This document shows positions 43,785 through 51,141 of a stretch of DNA of 64,000 nt, piece after piece. The notes under the pieces were generated by a model. That model was not told where the DNA came from. It saw nothing but the letters and a program-made list of their open reading frames with translations, and did not search any database. Source of the stretch: Chryseobacterium artocarpi (GTDB lineage Bacteria; Bacteroidota; Bacteroidia; Flavobacteriales; Weeksellaceae). A program made the translations under genes and the position numbers. The number at the start of each line of letters is the position of its first letter. Positions within the stretch are counted from its first letter, which is position 1. The stretch is from contig NZ_MAYH01000049.1 in NCBI RefSeq assembly GCF_001684975.1, positions 124,001 to 188,000 of the forward strand, read 5' to 3'.

Positions 43785-44371
43785 TACTCGTTATCACTCC
43801 TGAAACAATAATTCCAAATGAATCGGAAACCATTAATGAGATGTTTCATGAAGGTCTGGATTTACTTCACATCAGAAAACCCTGGATCAATGAGGACGAA
43901 ATGATTGGTTTTATCAACTGTATTGATGAGATTTTTCATCCTCAATTGGTAATGCACAGCCATCATGATCTTGGGAAACAATATGGGGTTTCAAGATTCC
44001 ACTTTAGGGAAGAGGATCGTAAACAGGAGAAATATCAACCTTTTATAAACAAAAGTATAATTTCTACTTCTGTGCATGATATTCAAAGCTTTAATATTTT
44101 GGAAAAAAAATGGGAATATGCCTTTATAAGCCCATTCTTTCCAAGTATTTCCAAAAAAGGATATGGTGTTGATTCAACAGTGAAGGAAAGTTTAAAAGAA
44201 CGAAATAATCCGAATGTGAAGCTGATTGCTTTAGGAGGAATTGATGAAAACCATATTCAAGAGGTATTTGATCTTGGAGCAGATGGAGTGGCTTTGTTAG
44301 GTGCAATTTGGGAGAGTGATAAACCATTAAATGTTTTTAAAAAATGCAGAAAGAACGTCCTTTTGTCATAA
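43781..44371 (+). CDS. Thiamin-phosphate synthase-like / TenI-like protein
   Basis: A 196-aa TIM-barrel of the ThiE/TenI family. The start MILVITPETIIPNESETINEMFHEGLDLLHIRKPW resembles ThiE, but the phosphate- and Mg-binding motifs (GxTKxxK, the second Asp pair) are degenerate compared with the other copy in the operon at 45090. TenI in Bacillus helps tautomerise the thiazole product, so this copy may be TenI rather than a second synthase. Both ends overlap neighbours (4 bp with thiC, 28 bp with thiD). Confidence 0.85.
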   Translation: MILVITPETIIPNESETINEMFHEGLDLLHIRKPWINEDEMIGFINCIDEIFHPQLVMHSHHDLGKQYGVSRFHFREEDRKQEKYQPFINKSIISTSVHDIQSFNILEKKWEYAFISPFFPSISKKGYGVDSTVKESLKERNNPNVKLIALGGIDENHIQEVFDLGADGVALLGAIWESDKPLNVFKKCRKNVLLS

Positions 44372-45084
44372 GTATTGCAGGTTTTGATCCGAGTGGAGGT
44401 GCCGGATTACTTTCGGATATCAAAACCTTGGAACAGATTAGAGTAATGGGATTTGGGATATGTACTGCACTTACTTTGCAGACTGCCTCTCAATGTTTTA
44501 GTTTAGAATGGCGACCAATTGATGAAATCACAAGGGAAATTAAAGTATTAATGAATCATTATCCTGTTTCCGCAGTGAAAATAGGAATTGTAAAAGATGC
44601 TGAATTCTTGGAAAGAATTATTGATACAGTTAAGGCTTGTAATAATGAAACCCAAATCGTTTGGGATCCTGTTTTGAAAAGTACATCAGAATTCACTTTT
44701 TTCAATCTTGAAACACTTCCTCTATTGAAAAGTAGCTTTGATAAAATAAATCTTATCACTCCTAACTATAATGAATACTTGGTTTTAAAAGATGGTAGTC
44801 TTTTGTCAGGTGAAAATCTATGTTCGATTCTGATCAAAGGCGGGCACAGAGAAGATCGTTTAGGAACGGATGTTTTAGTTGAAGGAGAAAAAGAAACATA
44901 TCTGGCTCCAGCTGACGGGGATTTTGTTTACTACCCCAAACACGGTTCAGGATGCGTCCTTTCTTCAGCGATTGCAGGAGAACTTGCCAAAGGAGTAAAT
45001 ATGGAGACCGCCTGTAAAAACGGGAAATTATATATTGAAAAATTTTTAAAAAGCAATCCCTCTTTATTGGGAACACATTCATAG
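44344..45084 (+). CDS. thiD: Hydroxymethylpyrimidine / phosphomethylpyrimidine kinase
   Basis: Ribokinase-fold kinase (246 aa) that phosphorylates HMP and HMP-P to HMP-PP for joining with the thiazole. N-terminal ISIAGFDPSGGAGLLSDIKT and KIGIVKD blocks are ThiD hallmarks; the C-terminal KHGSGCVLSSAIAGELAKG carries the anion hole and catalytic-type Cys/Gly. It starts 28 bp inside the end of the preceding gene. Confidence 0.95.
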   Translation: MQKERPFVISIAGFDPSGGAGLLSDIKTLEQIRVMGFGICTALTLQTASQCFSLEWRPIDEITREIKVLMNHYPVSAVKIGIVKDAEFLERIIDTVKACNNETQIVWDPVLKSTSEFTFFNLETLPLLKSSFDKINLITPNYNEYLVLKDGSLLSGENLCSILIKGGHREDRLGTDVLVEGEKETYLAPADGDFVYYPKHGSGCVLSSAIAGELAKGVNMETACKNGKLYIEKFLKSNPSLLGTHS

Positions 45085-45089
45085 AGCCT

Positions 45090-45710
45090 ATGGAAAAATT
45101 ACAATACATCTCACAGGGAAAGACAATGCAGGAGCAGGAACTCAATATCCGAAAAGCTCTTGATAACGGAGTAAAATGGGTGCAAATTCGTTGGAAAAAA
45201 GCGTCGGAAAACGAGTTGATCAGCCTTTGTGAAACTTATAAAAAGCTTTGTTCAGAATACCAGTCGGTTTGTATTATCAACGATAATGTTCAGCTGGCAA
45301 AAACTATCGATGCTGATGGAGTTCATCTAGGATTAAATGATGGCTCTATCAAAGAAGCTAGACTTATTTTAGGTGAGAATAAAATTATTGGAGGAACTGC
45401 TAATACCATTTCAGACGTTCTTCAGAGAATAGATGAATCCTGTGATTATATTGGTTTAGGACCTTTAAAATTTACCTTTACCAAAGAAGAGCTGAGCCCT
45501 ATTCTTGGATTTGAAGGATATCAGAAAATTATTAATCATTTACAGGAAAAATCAATAGAGATTCCTAAAATATTTGCCATCGGCGGAGTAGCTCTTGAAG
45601 ATATTCAGCCTTTACAGGAAGCAGGAATTTATGGAGTGGCAGTGTCGGGGCAAATTACAAACGAACCATCCATCATTAATGAATTTAAAAAAGCAATGAT
45701 TTATGCATAA
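45090..45710 (+). CDS. thiE: Thiamin-phosphate synthase ThiE
   Basis: Joins HMP-PP and thiazole phosphate to thiamin monophosphate. 206 aa TIM barrel; visible motifs QIRWKKASENELI, SVCIINDNVQLAKTIDADGVHLGLND (Mg and phosphate residues), YIGLGPLKFTFTKEE (phosphate loop) and IFAIGGVALEDIQPL. This copy looks fully canonical. It overlaps thiG by 8 bp. Confidence 0.95.
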   Translation: MEKLQYISQGKTMQEQELNIRKALDNGVKWVQIRWKKASENELISLCETYKKLCSEYQSVCIINDNVQLAKTIDADGVHLGLNDGSIKEARLILGENKIIGGTANTISDVLQRIDESCDYIGLGPLKFTFTKEELSPILGFEGYQKIINHLQEKSIEIPKIFAIGGVALEDIQPLQEAGIYGVAVSGQITNEPSIINEFKKAMIYA

Positions 45711-46479
45711 TCAAAAGTTAATAATAGCAGACAGAACCTTTGAATCAAGATTGTTTTTAGGAACAGGGAAATTCGGAAGCCTTCAGGATATGGCAGCTTC
45801 AGTGGTTGCTTCAGAATCCAATATGGTGACAATGGCGTTGAAAAGAATTGATGCCCAGTCAGAAGAAGACGACCTTCTGGATTCATTGAAAGGCACCCAT
45901 GTGCATCTTTTACCTAATACTTCCGGAGCAAGAACAGCGAAAGAAGCAGTATTGGCAGCACAATTGGCAAGAGAAGCTTTGGAAACCAACTGGGTAAAGC
46001 TGGAAATTCATCCAGATCCGAAATATTTACTTCCAGACCCTATTGAAACTTTATACGCTACAGAAGAACTTGCCAAGCTTGGATTTGTAGTGATGCCTTA
46101 CATTCATGCTGACCCGGTTTTATGTAAACGTCTGGAAGATGCTGGGACAGCTGTAGTAATGCCTTTAGGAGCACCGATTGGCACTAATAAAGGATTAAGA
46201 ACGTTAGACTTTCTGGAAATTATCATCAGTCAAAGTAATGTGCCTGTAGTGGTAGATGCAGGAATCGGGGCGCCTTCAGATGCAGCCAAAGCTATGGAGA
46301 TGGGAGCAGATGCCGTTCTTGTCAATACAGCAATTGCAGTTGCCAGAAATCCTGTGAATATGGCTGTTGCTTTTAAAGAAGGAGTAATTGCCGGAAGAAG
46401 AGCCTTTGAATCAGGTCTGGGAGCCATTGCTAATCATGCAGAAGCATCAAGTCCGCTAACTTCGTTTTTGTTTGAATAA
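45703..46479 (+). CDS. thiG: Thiazole synthase ThiG
   Basis: Forms the thiazole ring from DXP, dehydroglycine and ThiS thiocarboxylate. 258 aa, with FESRLFLGTGKFGS near the start, the Schiff-base Lys in WVKLEIHPDPKYLLPD, and PVVVDAGIGAPSDAAKAMEMGADAVLVNTAIA near the end. It is followed after 11 bp by thiH, its dehydroglycine supplier. Confidence 0.97.
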   Translation: MHNQKLIIADRTFESRLFLGTGKFGSLQDMAASVVASESNMVTMALKRIDAQSEEDDLLDSLKGTHVHLLPNTSGARTAKEAVLAAQLAREALETNWVKLEIHPDPKYLLPDPIETLYATEELAKLGFVVMPYIHADPVLCKRLEDAGTAVVMPLGAPIGTNKGLRTLDFLEIIISQSNVPVVVDAGIGAPSDAAKAMEMGADAVLVNTAIAVARNPVNMAVAFKEGVIAGRRAFESGLGAIANHAEASSPLTSFLFE

Positions 46480-46490
46480 AAATCATAATA

Positions 46491-47609
46491 ATGAATAGTT
46501 TTAAGGAGGTTTTCGAGCTATACCAATGGGATGAAGTAAAATCCAGACTTGAAAAAGTAACCATTTCAGAGGTTCGAAATAGTCTCCAGAGAAAAAATAA
46601 AACAATGGATGACTTTCTGAATCTGCTTTCACCGGCTGCTTCACAAGAGCTGGAACTGATGGCTGCTATGACAAGAGCGCTTACCCAGAAACGATTTGGA
46701 AAGACCATTCAGCTGTATGCCCCATTGTATTTGAGTAATGAATGTCAAAATATTTGTACTTATTGTGGTTTCAGCCTTGATAATAATCTCAGAAGAAAAA
46801 CGCTTACCGATTCAGAATTGATGATAGAAACTTCCGTTTTAAAATCTATGGGCGTTAATCATGTTTTACTTGTCAGCGGAGAAGCAAATAAAATAGTAGG
46901 AGTCCCTTACTTTCAGAATGCAGTTCGCTTATTAAGATCTCATTTTTCCAATATTTCTATTGAAGTACAGCCTTTGGAAGAAAAAGAATACAGGTTGCTT
47001 CATGAAGAGGGGGTACATTCTGTATTGGTCTATCAGGAAACTTATCATCAGGATGTTTATAAAGAATATCACCCAAAAGGTAAAAAATCAAACTTCCATT
47101 ATCGCCTGGAAACTCCTGACAGAATAGGAAGAGCTGGAATCCACAAAATGGGCTTAGGGGTATTACTTGGATTGGAAGACTGGCGGGTAGATAGCTTTTT
47201 CAACGCTCTTCATATTGATTACCTTCAAAAACAGTACTGGAAGAGCAAATTTTCCGTATCATTTCCAAGACTCAGACCGGCAGAAGGAATTATTGAGCCT
47301 AACTTTATTATGGAAGATAAAGATCTGTTACAATTGATCTGTGCTTACCGAATTTGGAATGAAGACCTTGAAATCTCAATATCCACAAGAGAAAATGAAA
47401 CATTCAGGAACCATATCGTTTCACTGGGAGCTACCACAATGAGTGCAGGATCAAAAACCAACCCTGGTGGATATGCTGTGGATAAAGAATCTTTAGAACA
47501 ATTTGAAACCAGTGATGAGAGAAGTATGGAGGAAATTAAATCTATGATTAAAAAATCAGGATATGATCCGGTGATGAAGGATTGGGATTCTGTTTATAGC
47601 GGAGTTTAA
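46491..47609 (+). CDS. thiH: 2-iminoacetate (dehydroglycine) synthase ThiH
   Basis: Radical SAM tyrosine lyase giving dehydroglycine for ThiG, the anaerobe-type route (instead of the glycine oxidase ThiO). 372 aa. The C-x3-C-x2-C motif is in NECQNICTYCGFSLDNN; GGYAVDKESLEQFETSDERS near the C-terminus is the family signature. Next gene thiF starts 15 bp later. Confidence 0.96.
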   Translation: MNSFKEVFELYQWDEVKSRLEKVTISEVRNSLQRKNKTMDDFLNLLSPAASQELELMAAMTRALTQKRFGKTIQLYAPLYLSNECQNICTYCGFSLDNNLRRKTLTDSELMIETSVLKSMGVNHVLLVSGEANKIVGVPYFQNAVRLLRSHFSNISIEVQPLEEKEYRLLHEEGVHSVLVYQETYHQDVYKEYHPKGKKSNFHYRLETPDRIGRAGIHKMGLGVLLGLEDWRVDSFFNALHIDYLQKQYWKSKFSVSFPRLRPAEGIIEPNFIMEDKDLLQLICAYRIWNEDLEISISTRENETFRNHIVSLGATTMSAGSKTNPGGYAVDKESLEQFETSDERSMEEIKSMIKKSGYDPVMKDWDSVYSGV

Positions 47610-47624
47610 ATAGTATAGTGCGAA

Positions 47625-48332
47625 ATGCAAGAAGATATTTTTAAAAGATACAGCCGCCAGATCTTTATTGATGAAATAGGTTTAGAAGGGCAACGAAAAA
47701 TTATGAGTTCCAAAGTACTTGTTATAGGAGCGGGAGGTTTAGGGAGTCCTGTTATTCAATATCTTGCTGCAGCAGGAGTGGGTACTTTAGGTATTGCGGA
47801 TTTTGATCATGTGGAACTTCACAATCTCAATCGCCAGATTATTCATGATGAAAATAGAGTAGGAGAACTGAAAGTAAAAAGCGCAGAAACTTTCGTTAAA
47901 AATCTTAATCATCAGGTTAAAGTAATCAGTATTGAACAAAAAATTGATGCCTCTAATGCTTCGAAAATACTTTCCCAGTATGATATTGTTGTAGATGGAT
48001 CAGATAACTTCACAACACGATATTTGGTGAATGATACCTGTGTAGAATTGAAAAAAACGCTGGTTTATGGAAGTATCTTAGGTTTTTCCGGACAAGTTGC
48101 TGTTTTCAATCATAAAGGAAGTAAAAACCTTAGGGATCTTTTTCCTGAACCTCCTTTTGATGAAGATGCACCAGATTGTGACAGTTTGGGAGTTCTTGGA
48201 GCTTTACCGGGAATGATCGGAAGTATGATGACGCTTCAAACTTTGAAAATTATTGCAGATCTTCCTGTAAATCTCAATCAGTTGACATTGATTGATACAC
48301 TGAATTGGAGATTTCAAACTTTAGAATTCTAA
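47625..48332 (+). CDS. thiF: ThiS adenylyltransferase ThiF (HesA/MoeB/ThiF family, short form)
   Basis: E1-like enzyme that adenylates the C-terminus of ThiS so that sulfur can be added. 235 aa. The ATP loop GAGGLG is at residues 35-40 and NLNRQI with conserved Arg at 67-72; a family Cys lies in DAPDCDSLGVLG (C185). The only other cysteine is C139, so the CxxC pairs that bind zinc in E. coli ThiF and MoeB are absent; the chain ends directly after RFQTLEF. Being the last gene of the thi operon, ThiF is the best name, although MoeB cannot be wholly ruled out. Confidence 0.9.
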   Translation: MQEDIFKRYSRQIFIDEIGLEGQRKIMSSKVLVIGAGGLGSPVIQYLAAAGVGTLGIADFDHVELHNLNRQIIHDENRVGELKVKSAETFVKNLNHQVKVISIEQKIDASNASKILSQYDIVVDGSDNFTTRYLVNDTCVELKKTLVYGSILGFSGQVAVFNHKGSKNLRDLFPEPPFDEDAPDCDSLGVLGALPGMIGSMMTLQTLKIIADLPVNLNQLTLIDTLNWRFQTLEF

Positions 48333-48349
48333 ATTGGATTAGATTTTTG

Positions 48350-48440
48350 TTTCTCGCAGATTTTGCAGATCTTAATATGGATGTATTATAACTCTATGAA
48401 GGAGAAATCTGCGTTATCAGCTAAATCAGCGTGAAATAAA
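48350..48440. repeat. Intergenic repeat of the CGCAGATT type, copy 1
   Basis: A palindromic unit with outer TTTCTCGCAGATT (48350-48362) and, in the other half, AAATCTGCG and AAATCAGCGTGAAA. A related copy sits at 50880-50927 in opposite orientation. Such elements are scattered in flavobacterial genomes. It does not encode protein. Confidence 0.7.
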
Positions 48441-48453
48441 ATCAGGCAAAATA

Positions 48454-48488
48454 AAAATGAGGCAGTAATAGTATCACTGCCTCATTTT
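48454..48488. terminator. Bidirectional terminator between thiF and the outer-membrane protein gene
   Basis: A perfect 13-bp stem (aaaatgaggcagt / actgcctcatttt) with a 9-nt loop, with A- and T-tracts on both sides. It ends both convergent transcripts. Confidence 0.88.
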
Positions 48489-48509
48489 CGGTTATTAATC
48501 ATTTAAAAT

Positions 48510-50750
48510 CTATTGTCCTTGCTGCATTACTCCGCCGTTATCTTCTTTTTTAGTTTGATTCAGAATATTAGCATCCTCTTTAGCCAATTTGTTTCTTGTC
48601 GGAATTTTATAATTGATAGAAATTCCGAAGTTTCTTGAATCGTATTTCGTTCTAATCATTACATTTTCTCCTGATGGTGGATTGGAACGTACCTGCATAA
48701 TCTGACCATTAAAGATATCATTCGCAAAAACAGAAACTGTAAGACGATTGTTCATAAACTTTTTCGTCAGGGTAATATCTAAGTTATTGCTAAATGGTTT
48801 CTCCGCAGTGAAGTAAAAATACCCTGCTTTTGGTGTCAGATAGCTGTAATTTGCTGTCAGTTTAATGTCTTTTGGAAGAATCAACTGGGTCATCAGGTTA
48901 AGAATCCAGAATCCTTTATTGTTGAGGTTGTCAATCTCATGTTTCTGATATCCTGCATAAATGTACATGAAATTCATTTTGTCAGGATTGAAATTCGATT
49001 TCATAATCTCACCTATAGACTTGGTAAAAATCTGAAACGGAACAGGAAGTCCAATATTGAAATTGTGAATTTTCATATTAGAGATATTAATCTGCTCATT
49101 GGAAAGATTTCTACCCTCTTTTCTAATGATCTGTGCCACCTGATTGCTGGCTGAGCTTACGCTATACCCGATGAATGCATAATCAAAAGCCGAAATTTTC
49201 AACTCATAGTTATCAAAAATAGTGGGTTGAAGATTGGCATTACCTGTAATTTGAGTATTCGGACCTCCAAATGTGGTATTATTCGGGTTTAAGGCAGAAA
49301 TACTTGGTAAGCTGATCTTTCTGTTGTAGTTCGCAGCTACATATACCTGGTTCATCAGGTTGTACTGTATGCTGGCATTTGGAAAAAATTTAAACTTATC
49401 AAACGGTAGCAGGTCAGCCTGAACAAGCTTTCCATCTTTATCAAAATATCTGGTGACTCCTGAAATGTCATAGTTTTCAAAACGTGATCCCAATGTGAAG
49501 TCAAACTTTTTCAATTTAGCCTGAAATTCAAGGTACGTGGAGGCTGTCTGTCTTTGATATTCAAGGTTTTTTAATCCTTTATTTTCCGTATCATAATCCT
49601 GTCTTTCATACAACCCTCCGGCACTCATTTTTCCTCCATCAAGAAGCTTAATTGGCTGAGAATAATCAATCTTAAGGTTAGCAATTCTCATATCAGAATT
49701 ATTGCTTAAAATATTTCCTAGCGTTGTTGTTGGCAAACGTTCCTCAGGATTACCAGAAAATGCTTCAAAGGTTTTATCAAAGAATACATTATCTTGCCCG
49801 AACTTTGTGTAAGCTTTTGTATACTCAAACTGAAAATCAAGTTTCTGAGATTTGTCAGAAAAACGTTTCTGGTAGGTTACTACAGCTTCTTGTCGTACTG
49901 AATTGGTACGGGCAATATCAGAAGATCCAAAAGTATAATTCTTGATATAATAGCCTGCAGGAATATTTCTGTCGATTGTTTTGTCACCTTTACCATCACT
50001 TAAAGTATAATTATCATTGTTATTGTGATAAATATCGTAGTTCAGCAATAATCTGTCCTGTCCAAGGTCAAAAGTTACTCCCGCCTTAGCAAAATAAGTA
50101 CGGGCAAATCGATCCGTATTACCGTTCAATAAATCATCCTGCTGTGTATTCATCATACTTTCACGATAATTTTGTCCCACATTCAATTGCCATCCAAAAT
50201 ATTTATTTCTGGCATTTAAATTCACAGAGTTTGTGGTTCTGCTTCTGTATTTATCGTAATTGGTGAAGGTGTAATTTCCTGAATATGTAGCGCTTAAGTA
50301 TTTATTGGCGTTTTTATTCGTAATAATATTCATAATGGCACCTCCTGATGTAGCAGGAAATTCTGCTCCGGGCTGTGTAACGACTTCAATTCTTTCTACA
50401 GAGTTTGCCGGCATGCTTTCAAGAAAAGAATTCAATTCATTGGAAGTAATGTTTAAGGGTCTTCCGTTAAGGTAAACGTCAAGCATTTTTCCCTGATACA
50501 TCATCCCAGCAATGTCTGTGGCAAAAAGCCCCGGAAGCTTTTTTATTCCTTCCAGAACGTTTCCGTTATTCAGTTGAGGTTGTTCAGAGAAATCAAAAAT
50601 CGTACGGTCTGCCTTTTGTTCAACGGCTTTTTTAGTTTTGGTGATTACAATTCCGTCAATTTGTTTTTCATTGGTCGTATTCTTGCCTTTTTCCTGTGAA
50701 AATATAAACACAGAGCTTAAAAGCGATAAAGCGAATATAGTTTTTTTCAT
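48510..50750 (-). CDS. Outer-membrane beta-barrel protein (TonB-dependent receptor family)
   Basis: A 746-aa protein with signal peptide MKKTIFALSLLSSVFIFSQ and a plug-like domain at about residues 30-160 (IDGIVITKTKKAVEQKADRT, LEGIKKLPGLFATDIAG, VERIEVVTQPGAEFPATSGGAIMNIIT), then a barrel with aromatic-ended strands. There is no N-terminal carboxypeptidase-like (CarbopepD_reg) domain and the TonB box is not obvious. The substrate is unknown; closest in layout to 'outer membrane beta-barrel family' proteins rather than SusC. It is alone, flanked by repeats. Confidence 0.87.
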   Translation of the reverse strand: MKKTIFALSLLSSVFIFSQEKGKNTTNEKQIDGIVITKTKKAVEQKADRTIFDFSEQPQLNNGNVLEGIKKLPGLFATDIAGMMYQGKMLDVYLNGRPLNITSNELNSFLESMPANSVERIEVVTQPGAEFPATSGGAIMNIITNKNANKYLSATYSGNYTFTNYDKYRSRTTNSVNLNARNKYFGWQLNVGQNYRESMMNTQQDDLLNGNTDRFARTYFAKAGVTFDLGQDRLLLNYDIYHNNNDNYTLSDGKGDKTIDRNIPAGYYIKNYTFGSSDIARTNSVRQEAVVTYQKRFSDKSQKLDFQFEYTKAYTKFGQDNVFFDKTFEAFSGNPEERLPTTTLGNILSNNSDMRIANLKIDYSQPIKLLDGGKMSAGGLYERQDYDTENKGLKNLEYQRQTASTYLEFQAKLKKFDFTLGSRFENYDISGVTRYFDKDGKLVQADLLPFDKFKFFPNASIQYNLMNQVYVAANYNRKISLPSISALNPNNTTFGGPNTQITGNANLQPTIFDNYELKISAFDYAFIGYSVSSASNQVAQIIRKEGRNLSNEQINISNMKIHNFNIGLPVPFQIFTKSIGEIMKSNFNPDKMNFMYIYAGYQKHEIDNLNNKGFWILNLMTQLILPKDIKLTANYSYLTPKAGYFYFTAEKPFSNNLDITLTKKFMNNRLTVSVFANDIFNGQIMQVRSNPPSGENVMIRTKYDSRNFGISINYKIPTRNKLAKEDANILNQTKKEDNGGVMQQGQ

Positions 50751-50832
50751 GATGTTTTTACTACTATCCGGTTAGACGCTAAAAAAGAAACTTTGTTACA
50801 GGCACTTAGATAATTTTATTGATTTCAAACTT

Positions 50833-50990
50833 TATAGGTTTCAAAAACCTATAAGATTTGGAAGTGTCCCAATATTCAGAATCTGCGAGAAATAAAAAAT
50901 CACGCAGATTTCGGAGATTGAGCAGATTTTTTAGGTTTTGGCTAAAGCCATTGGAATTGTGATTGATCATGAAAGCGGACTAAAGTCCGC
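50833..50990. repeat. Mosaic of short palindromic repeats upstream of the barrel gene
   Basis: The 391-bp gap 50751-51141 holds no gene. It contains four distinct modules: a 9-bp stem tataggttt / aaacctata (50833-50853), the CGCAGATT repeat copy 2 (50880-50927), the mini-hairpin ggctaaagcc (50940-50949) and the 7-bp hairpin gcggactaaagtccgc (50975-50990). They look like separate REP-type elements that accumulated in one gap. Confidence 0.72.
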
Positions 50991-51086
50991 CCCTATTGAA
51001 TTTGATAGCTATATTTAGTAATAAATAAAGTTGCGTTGTAAACTTAAAAATATGAATGGATCATTTTTTAATAATAGTAAAAACAA

Positions 51087-51116
51087 AAAAGACGGCTTCA
51101 ATGGAAGCCGTCTTTT
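51087..51116. terminator. Rho-independent terminator after the AcnA-type aconitase gene
   Basis: A 13-bp perfect stem (aaaagacggcttc / gaagccgtctttt) with an AATG loop. On the minus strand it is followed by T-rich sequence, 25 bp after the aconitase stop. Confidence 0.88.
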
Positions 51117-51141
51117 CATTAATCGATCTAACAATTAATTC

